Below are positions 58,174 to 64,000 of a stretch of DNA of 64,000 nt, in pieces. The position numbers and the translations under genes were made by a program. The notes beneath the pieces were generated by a model. That model was not told the origin of the DNA, did no database searches, and was given only the letters and a program-made list of their open reading frames with translations. The stretch comes from Pseudomonas sp. Tri1 (GTDB lineage: Bacteria > Pseudomonadota > Gammaproteobacteria > Pseudomonadales > Pseudomonadaceae): NCBI RefSeq assembly GCF_017968885.1, contig NZ_CP072913.1, forward strand, positions 1 through 64,000. Direction: 5' to 3'. Numbering within the stretch: position 1 is the stretch's first letter; each line of letters opens with the position of its first letter.

Positions 58174-59565
58174 TCATTCTTCGTTCGGTCGGGCCCTGCG
58201 GCGCACCTGCCACACTACCAACCCGAGCAACAACAACCCCAGCGCACCGCCCAATCCCCACACGAGCTCATCATCGCTGAGCAACGGTTTCTCGATGCGC
58301 AGGTAACCCGGGTCCTTGAGCAGCTCGCGCAGGGCCTGGTTTGCCTGTTCCAGGCTCACCCCCTGCAAGCGCAGAGCCGGGTTGGCGAAGCGGCCGTCTT
58401 CATAATCGCCCAGGGCACCCCAATAGTAATCGGCCAGGGCACTGTTACCTTGAACCGCCCAGGTCTGATGCGCGATGGCCGCGCGTTTGATGCGCATGAA
58501 ACTGTCGGGGTCGAGGCCATCCTTGAGCAGCGTATTACGCAGTTCTTCGAGCGCCTGTTCCGCTTGGGGTAGATCCTCGCGGGCCAGGTCCGCGTTCAGG
58601 CTGAAGAAGCCGACGCCGCCGAACACTTCCCGCTCTGTCCACGGCCCATAGGACAGGCCGCGGGCCAGGCGCAACTGGCGATACAGCGCCCAGTCCAGGT
58701 AATCCTTGAGCAGGTCGAAGGTTTCATCGTGTTGCTGTTCCAGCACCGGCTCCGGAAACAACCAATGAAGCTTGGCGCCATTGCCGACCAGGCCTCGGAT
58801 GAGGTTGCGCTTGGTGACCGCGCTGTAGCGGATCTGCGGCAGCGGTTCGTGCGTACTGGGTTCCACCGCTTCGAGTTCGCCAAAGGTGCGTTCCAGGTAG
58901 GCCGGCAGCAACCGGTCAAGATCGCCGACCACGATCAGCGTCATGTTGTTCGGCGCGTACCAGGCCTCGCGCACATGTTCGATCTTGGCGAGGGTGAGGC
59001 GTTCGACCTCGGCCCGTTCCGCACAACGCAAGCCCAACTCCACCGCCAGTTGATTGCTGGCCTTGTGGCTCAGGTCCTGGCGGTCGAGCCAGCGTTGCAG
59101 GTGCGTGTAGTGGCCGCCGTCTTCGCGTTCGACCACCCGTTTGGCCGCCTCCAGGGCTTTGTCGTCGATGCGGGTGCGGGTCAACAGCGCCAGCAGCAGG
59201 TCTAGGACCTTGCGTTGATTGCTGGCCGGTGCCTCGATGACGAACGTGGTGTCGGCATTGCTGGTAAAGGCGTTCCACTCGCCGCCTAGCGCCTGCATGC
59301 GTTCTTCCAGGCCGCCTTCGCCGCTGTCATCGACACCACTGAACAGCAAGTGCTCGAGCAAATGCGGCAGCTCTTTGTCGGCGCAGTTGAAATCGTCCAG
59401 GCCCACGCCAACCACCAAGCGGATCGCCACATGCCCGCGTTCACTGCCGGGTTTGAGCAATAGCTGCATACCGTTGGGCAGCGTATAGCCTTCGACCTGG
59501 AATCGATCCAGAGCGACCACTGGCAGCGAGCCGAGCAAAAGAAAGGCGAACAACAGACAACGCAT
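58174..59565 (-). CDS. M16-family zinc metallopeptidase, membrane-anchored
   Basis: 463 residues with a signal peptide (MRCLLFAFLLLGSLPVVA). The inverted zinc motif H-x2-E-H is in LPHLLEHLLFSG, and the third ligand Glu is in EAAKRVVEREDGG. A C-terminal membrane helix (LVWGLGGALGLLLLGLVVWQVRRRARPNEE) anchors it with the catalytic domain in the periplasm. Most M16 peptidases are about twice as long or act as pairs; this single unit may dimerise. The substrate is unknown. Confidence 0.9.
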   Translation of the reverse strand: MRCLLFAFLLLGSLPVVALDRFQVEGYTLPNGMQLLLKPGSERGHVAIRLVVGVGLDDFNCADKELPHLLEHLLFSGVDDSGEGGLEERMQALGGEWNAFTSNADTTFVIEAPASNQRKVLDLLLALLTRTRIDDKALEAAKRVVEREDGGHYTHLQRWLDRQDLSHKASNQLAVELGLRCAERAEVERLTLAKIEHVREAWYAPNNMTLIVVGDLDRLLPAYLERTFGELEAVEPSTHEPLPQIRYSAVTKRNLIRGLVGNGAKLHWLFPEPVLEQQHDETFDLLKDYLDWALYRQLRLARGLSYGPWTEREVFGGVGFFSLNADLAREDLPQAEQALEELRNTLLKDGLDPDSFMRIKRAAIAHQTWAVQGNSALADYYWGALGDYEDGRFANPALRLQGVSLEQANQALRELLKDPGYLRIEKPLLSDDELVWGLGGALGLLLLGLVVWQVRRRARPNEE

Positions 59566-59623
59566 AAGGGCTTCCTGGCGGCTGAGGGGAGGTCCATGGT
59601 GCCGGGCAGGCCGTCACCGTTGG

Positions 59624-59700
59624 ATCGCCGCCCGGAGCAAACGCGCTCCCACCTCGAATCTATGCAGTTTTCATGACAGTGGGAGCAGGGCGGCTCGCGA
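59624..59700. repeat. Degenerate REP-like inverted pair
   Basis: Left arm about 59624-59651 (CGCCCGGAGCAAACGCGCTCCCAC) and right arm about 59679-59700 (GTGGGAGCAGGGCGGCTCGCGA), both with several mismatches to the REP consensus. Confidence 0.6.
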
Positions 59701-59750
59701 ATGACTTCAAGCCCAAGCCTTTGTTACTGACTGACCAATGCGCCAGTCGT

Positions 59751-61409
59751 TCAAGGTGAATGGGTGATGTCAGAAATTTCATCGGCGGCCAGCGCGCCGA
59801 TTTCGGACGTCTCCAGGACGACGTAGGCGCTGCCGCAGAACAGCGAATTGAGGCGTCGCATGTCAGCGATCAACTCCAGGTGCAACGAACTGGTCTCGAT
59901 ACTTTGCACGACTTTGCGCTGCAGACGACTGACATGGGCATGGGCCATCCGCCGTTCCTGCGCGCGAAAGCGCCGTTTCTCACGCAGCAACTGGCGGGCA
60001 CTTTCCCGATCGGCACTGAGAAACACCGACAGTCCCAGCCGAAGGTTGGCGATCAAATGGCTATGCAGCCCGGCCAATTCCTCCAGGCCGACGTCGGAAA
60101 AGGAGCGGCGTTGAGAGGTCTTCTGTTGCTGGACCTTGCGCAACATGCGCTCGATCAGATCGCTGGCCAGCTTCAGGTTGATTGCCAGCTCGATGATCTC
60201 CGCCCAGCGGCGGCTGTCCTGTTCGCTGAGGTCCTCCCGGGGCATTTGCGCCATGTACAACTTGATGGCGCTGCACAACGCCTCGACGTCGTCGCTCATG
60301 CGCCGTACTTCCTGGGTGACCGCCGTCTGCTCACCGCGCAGCACGTCGAGCATGGCTTCGAGCATGTTTTCGATCAGGTCGCCGATGCGCAGGGTTTCCC
60401 GGGCGGCGTTCGCCAGCGCCAGGCTCGGGGTAGCAAGGGCCGCGAGGTCCAGGTGCCGGGGCTTGGCGGTGCCGTTGGTGTCTGGACGTTCCGGCAGCAG
60501 CCAGGTGCAGAGCCTGGCCATCGGCGCGACGCTGGGTAGCAGCACCAGGCAGCGCACGGTGTTGTAGAGCAGGTGAAAGCCGATGACCGTTTCCTGGGGG
60601 CTGAAATCCAGGCTGTCGAGCCAACCCACCAGTGGATCGAGTACCGGAATGATCAGCAACAGGCCGATCAGCTTGTACAGCAGGCTGCCCAGCGCCACCT
60701 GGCGCCCGGCGGCGTTCTGCATGCTGGTGCTGAGGAAGGCCAGGACGCCGCTGCCGATGTTGGCGCCGATCACCAGGCCGATGGCCACCGGCAGGCTGAT
60801 CACCGCGGCGCCGGCCAGTGTCGCGGTCAGCAGCACGGCAGCCAGGCTGGAATAGGAGATCATCGCAAACAGCGCGCCGACCAGCGCATCGAGCAGGAGG
60901 TCGCCGGTCAGCGAGGCGAAGATCACTTTCACCCCTTGGGCGTGGGTGATGGGCGCGGCGGCTTCGACGATCAATTGCAACGCCAGGATGATCAGGCCAA
61001 GGCCGATGCCCACTCGGCCCATTTGTCCGACGCGGGTCTGTTTGCGCGACAGGAAAAAAATCACCCCGAGGAAAATCAGCAGTGGTGACAGCCACGACAG
61101 GTCCAGGGTCAGCACCCGTGCCATCAGCGCGGTACCGACATCGGCACCGAGCATGGTTGCCAGGGCGGGGGTCAGCGCCATCAGGCCTTGGCCGACGAAC
61201 GAGGTGACGAGCATGGCCGTGGCGTTGCTGCTCTGGACCATGGCCGTGACCATGATGCCGGCGACGAAGGCCAACCAGCGTCTGGACATGTTCTGGCCGA
61301 TGACGTGGCGCAGGTTCGAGCCATAGACCCGCAGGATGCCGGTACGGACGATGTGCGTGCCCCAGATCAGCAGGGCCACGGCGGAGAGCAAATTGAGCAG
61401 GGTCAGCAT
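59751..61409 (-). CDS. Na/Pi cotransporter family protein with PhoU-like tail
   Basis: 552 residues. The N-terminal 300 hold two Na/Pi (PF02690-type) repeats with the QSS motif (TAMVQSSNATAMLVTSFVGQG and the second repeat around FAMISYSSLAAVLLTATLAGAA). The C-terminal 200 residues are helical and PhoU-like. It is probably an inner-membrane phosphate or anion transporter of the YjbB type. I chose the ATG at 61409 (MLTLLNLLSAVALLIWG), with AGGGGG upstream. Confidence 0.9.
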   Translation of the reverse strand: MLTLLNLLSAVALLIWGTHIVRTGILRVYGSNLRHVIGQNMSRRWLAFVAGIMVTAMVQSSNATAMLVTSFVGQGLMALTPALATMLGADVGTALMARVLTLDLSWLSPLLIFLGVIFFLSRKQTRVGQMGRVGIGLGLIILALQLIVEAAAPITHAQGVKVIFASLTGDLLLDALVGALFAMISYSSLAAVLLTATLAGAAVISLPVAIGLVIGANIGSGVLAFLSTSMQNAAGRQVALGSLLYKLIGLLLIIPVLDPLVGWLDSLDFSPQETVIGFHLLYNTVRCLVLLPSVAPMARLCTWLLPERPDTNGTAKPRHLDLAALATPSLALANAARETLRIGDLIENMLEAMLDVLRGEQTAVTQEVRRMSDDVEALCSAIKLYMAQMPREDLSEQDSRRWAEIIELAINLKLASDLIERMLRKVQQQKTSQRRSFSDVGLEELAGLHSHLIANLRLGLSVFLSADRESARQLLREKRRFRAQERRMAHAHVSRLQRKVVQSIETSSLHLELIADMRRLNSLFCGSAYVVLETSEIGALAADEISDITHSP

Positions 61410-61580
61410 GAGGAGCCCCCTGTTAGCGTCCCAAAGGGACAAATTGACAGTGCCACATAGTTCTTTGTTGTACTTAAGCTGTAGTTGGCGAACGGTTCGA
61501 GCGCCAGCATTGCACAGCTAAAGAATCGATTGAAACAAAACTGTCATAAAAAACCATTCACCAAAGACATCACGAAACCC

Positions 61581-61670
61581 TGTGGGAGCGAGCCTGCTCG
61601 CGATAGCGGTCTGTTAGCCAATGAAGATATTGAATGTTGCGGCCTCATCGCGAGCAGGCTCGCTCCCACA
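61581..61670. repeat. Inverted REP pair
   Basis: Units at 61581-61604 (+) and 61647-61670 (-), both GTGGGAGCGAGCCTGCTCGCGAT, between the Na/Pi gene start and the TerC gene end. Confidence 0.92.
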
Positions 61671-61703
61671 GGTTTTGCATCCGGTTACCTTCCGGCAGGC
61701 ATG

Positions 61704-61728
61704 AAAAAGGGGCTTCGAAAGCCCCTTC
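61704..61728 (-). terminator. Terminator after the TerC gene
   Basis: AAGGGGCTT pairs with AAGCCCCTT; read on the - strand, the stem is followed by T residues, 20 bp past the TerC stop. Confidence 0.85.
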
Positions 61729-61747
61729 ATTCATTGCCCCGGCAGCC

Positions 61748-62515
61748 TTACTGGCCCGGTACATCCTTACGCAGTTTCACCGGATCCTGCTGCTTGCGCT
61801 TGCGGGCAATCGCCGTGCGCATCTTGATGTTGATGGCTTCCACCGCCAGGGAGAACGCCATCGCGAAGTAGACGTAGCCTTTTGGTACATGCACGTCGAA
61901 CGATTCGGCGATCAGCACGGTACCCACCACCAGCAGGAACGACAGCGCGAGCATTTTCAGCGACGGGTGCTTGTCGATGAACTCACTGATGGTGCCCGAG
62001 GCCGCCATCATCACCAGCACGGCCACGATGATTGCCGCCACCATCACCGGTACATGGGAGACCATGCCGACTGCGGTAATGACCGAGTCCAAGGAGAACA
62101 CGATGTCGATGATCGCGATCTGGATGATGGTGTAGATGAAGTTACCACCCTTGCCCGAAGGCTCTTCGTTGGTTTCATCTTCGCCTTCCAGCGCGTGGTA
62201 CATCTCCTGGGAGCTTTTCCACAGCAGGAACAGGCCACCGAAGAACAGGATCAGGTCACGACCGGAGATGCCCTGGCCGAACACTTCGAACAAATCAGCA
62301 GTCAGGCGCATGACCCAGGTGATGGACAGCAGCAACAGGATCCGCGTGACCATGGCCAGCGCCAGGCCGAAGATCCGGGTGCGCGCCTGCATATGCTTGG
62401 GCATGCGGCTGACCAGGATCGAGATCATGATGATGTTGTCGATGCCCAGGACGATTTCCAGGGCGGTCAAGGTAAAGAAGGCAACCCAGATTTCCGGGTT
62501 GGTCAGCCATTCCAT
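61748..62515 (-). CDS. TerC-family membrane protein
   Basis: 255 residues with about seven hydrophobic segments. The TerC signature is LTALEIVLGIDNIIMISILVSRMP, with a second conserved Asp in IIQIAIIDIVFSLDSVITAVGMV. TerC proteins are linked to metal (manganese or calcium) export and protein metalation at the membrane; tellurite resistance itself needs other ter genes that are not here. It is followed 61 bp upstream by the citrate transporter gene on the same strand. Confidence 0.9.
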   Translation of the reverse strand: MEWLTNPEIWVAFFTLTALEIVLGIDNIIMISILVSRMPKHMQARTRIFGLALAMVTRILLLLSITWVMRLTADLFEVFGQGISGRDLILFFGGLFLLWKSSQEMYHALEGEDETNEEPSGKGGNFIYTIIQIAIIDIVFSLDSVITAVGMVSHVPVMVAAIIVAVLVMMAASGTISEFIDKHPSLKMLALSFLLVVGTVLIAESFDVHVPKGYVYFAMAFSLAVEAINIKMRTAIARKRKQQDPVKLRKDVPGQ

Positions 62516-62576
62516 GTGAGTTCCTTTGAGCGAGTGTTAGGCCACGCCACCGAAGGCAGCGCAGCGGGCATTGCTT

Positions 62577-63884
62577 TTATAGAGTGCTGAACAGCGGAAA
62601 AATCCCCATCAGCAACGCGGCGAACATTATGCACAGGCAAACCAGCACTGCCCACTTCAAGGTGAAGCGCTGGTGATCGCCGAACTCGATCCCGGCCAGG
62701 GCCACCAGCAGGTAAGTGGACGGCACCAGCGGGCTCAACAGGTGGACGGGCTGGCCGACGATGGAGGCACGGGCCATTTCCACTGCCGTGATGCCGTAGT
62801 GACTGGCCGCTTCGGAGAGCACCGGCAACACACCATAGTAAAACGCGTCGTTCGACATGAAGAACGTGAATGGCATGCTTACCAGCGCCGTGATCACCGC
62901 CAGGTACGGGCCGAGGAAATCAGGGATCACCGCCAGCAGGCTTTTGGACATGGCATCGACCATGCCGGTGCCGGACAGGATGCCGGTGAAGATACCCGCC
63001 GCGAAAATCAGACCGACCACCGCCAACACGCTACCGGCGTGGGCCGCGACGCGGTCTTTCTGCTGCTGCAGGCAAGGGTAGTTGACGATCATCGCGATAC
63101 TGAAGGCCACCATGAACAGCACCGGCAGCGGCAACAGGCCTGCGATCAGGGTGCACATCAGGCCCAGGGTCAACGCGCCGTTGAACCAGATCAGCTTCGG
63201 ACGACGGGCGTCCGGGAACTGGGAAACGCTGATTTCGCTGTGGTCGATTTCATCACCGGCCAGGTGCAGTTCACCCAGGCGTGCACGCTCACGTTTGCCG
63301 TACATGTAGGCAATCACCAGGATCGCCACCACACCGGCGGCCATCGCAGGAATCATCGGCACGAAAATATCCGACGGATCGACATGCAGCGCACTGGCTG
63401 CGCGGGCCGTCGGGCCGCCCCAGGGGGTCATGTTCATCACGCCACCGGCGAGGATGATCAGGCCAGCCATGATCCGTGGGCTCATGCCGATGCGGCTGTA
63501 GAGCGGCAGCATCGCGGCCACGCAGATCATATAAGTGGTCGCGCCGTCACCATCGAGGGAAACGACGAGCGCCAGAACGGCGGTACCGACCGAAACTTTC
63601 AACGGGTCGCCCTTGACCAGCTTGAGGATCTTGCGCACGGCCGGGTCGAACAGGCCGGAGTCGATCATCAGGGCAAAATACAGAATCGCGAACATCAGCA
63701 TCACCCCGGTCGGGGCGAGCTTGGTGATGCCCTCGAGCATCATCGGGCCGATCTTCGGCGCGAAGCCACCGAACAGCGCAAACAGGATCGGGATGATGAT
63801 CAAGGCGATCAGCGCGGACAGGCGCTTGGTCATGATCAGGAACATGAACGTGATGACCATGGCGAAGCCAAGGAAAGTCAGCAT
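62577..63884 (-). CDS. CitMHS-family citrate transporter
   Basis: 435 residues with about twelve hydrophobic segments. It matches the CitMHS family, which imports citrate complexed with a divalent metal (magnesium or calcium) with protons: MLTFLGFAMVITFMFLIMTKRLSALIALI, SLDGDGATTYMICVAAMLPLY, NMTPWGGPTARAASALHVDP and FMSNDAFYYGVLPVLSEAASHYGI. The 116 bp upstream to the window end show no regulator gene; many CitMHS genes are controlled by a two-component system that may lie beyond the edge. Confidence 0.93.
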   Translation of the reverse strand: MLTFLGFAMVITFMFLIMTKRLSALIALIIIPILFALFGGFAPKIGPMMLEGITKLAPTGVMLMFAILYFALMIDSGLFDPAVRKILKLVKGDPLKVSVGTAVLALVVSLDGDGATTYMICVAAMLPLYSRIGMSPRIMAGLIILAGGVMNMTPWGGPTARAASALHVDPSDIFVPMIPAMAAGVVAILVIAYMYGKRERARLGELHLAGDEIDHSEISVSQFPDARRPKLIWFNGALTLGLMCTLIAGLLPLPVLFMVAFSIAMIVNYPCLQQQKDRVAAHAGSVLAVVGLIFAAGIFTGILSGTGMVDAMSKSLLAVIPDFLGPYLAVITALVSMPFTFFMSNDAFYYGVLPVLSEAASHYGITAVEMARASIVGQPVHLLSPLVPSTYLLVALAGIEFGDHQRFTLKWAVLVCLCIMFAALLMGIFPLFSTL

Positions 63885-64000
63885 AGGAAATACTCCAGGC
63901 GTGGCGCGGCGGGCAAAGGCGAACCGGACAGGTCAGCGCAGGATGCAAGGCTCAAGGCGGACGGATGGAGTGGGTGTAGCGGGACGGATAGCAGCGGACA

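Noticed and set aside
61748..62515. Tellurite resistance operon
   Set aside because: Only a TerC-family protein is present; no terA, terB, terD, terE or terZ genes.

Overview
The window looks like the origin-proximal part of a Pseudomonas chromosome, most likely from the P. fluorescens group. It opens inside dnaA and continues dnaA-dnaN-recF-gyrB. It then carries the plsC-gmhB-glyS-glyQ-tag-lpxL block and, further on, the znu/polA/engB/cc4/dsbA/dgcH/ampDh2/kinB/algB block, both familiar from pseudomonads. Pseudomonas-type REP palindromes (GTGGGAGCGAGC and relatives) punctuate the gaps. I saw no tRNA, rRNA, insertion sequence, prophage or CRISPR array. oriC itself is not inside the window.

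Layout. 1-6.2 kb: replication genes and gyrB. 6.3-10.5 kb: a GABA-type permease behind a sigma-54 promoter, then a divergent two-component pair. 10.6-16.6 kb: lipid and lipopolysaccharide enzymes, glycyl-tRNA synthetase and tag. 16.6-23.6 kb: an accessory stretch with an orphan 241-residue protein, an SDR, a secreted repeat protein downstream of ohr, a diguanylate cyclase, a TetR/GST pair with twin operators, and an LprI-like protein. 23.6-33.9 kb: metNIQ, katE, znuABC/zur, thrB. 34-40.6 kb: polA, an ErsA-type small RNA with an AlgU-like promoter, engB, two cytochromes c, dsbA, and an endonuclease/phosphatase-fold protein. 40.6-49.9 kb: cyclic-di-GMP genes, a peptidoglycan amidase, kinB-algB, and a three-gene envelope cluster behind a second sigma-54 promoter. 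50-64 kb: gltP, an SpmAB-like protein, a lipid-transport (MCE/MlaE) operon, an M16 peptidase, and three membrane transporter-type proteins (Na/Pi, TerC, citrate).

How the genes fit together. Much of the right half concerns the envelope: alginate regulators KinB/AlgB, the AlgU-linked small RNA, periplasmic DsbA, AmpDh2-like amidase, Ivy-like lysozyme inhibitor and MCE lipid transport. Three cyclic-di-GMP enzymes are also present. The accessory stretch leans toward oxidative and electrophile stress (Ohr, GST, SDR), and KatE follows shortly after.

The strongest items for a second look are: the tandem EGGSDRLIENR repeat protein next to ohr; the sigma-54 promoter and repeated TCTGAC motifs between algB and its divergent envelope genes; the (GCACCG)11 tract inside the dgcH-like gene; the ErsA-like RNA; and a cluster of perfect DnaA boxes near the origin.
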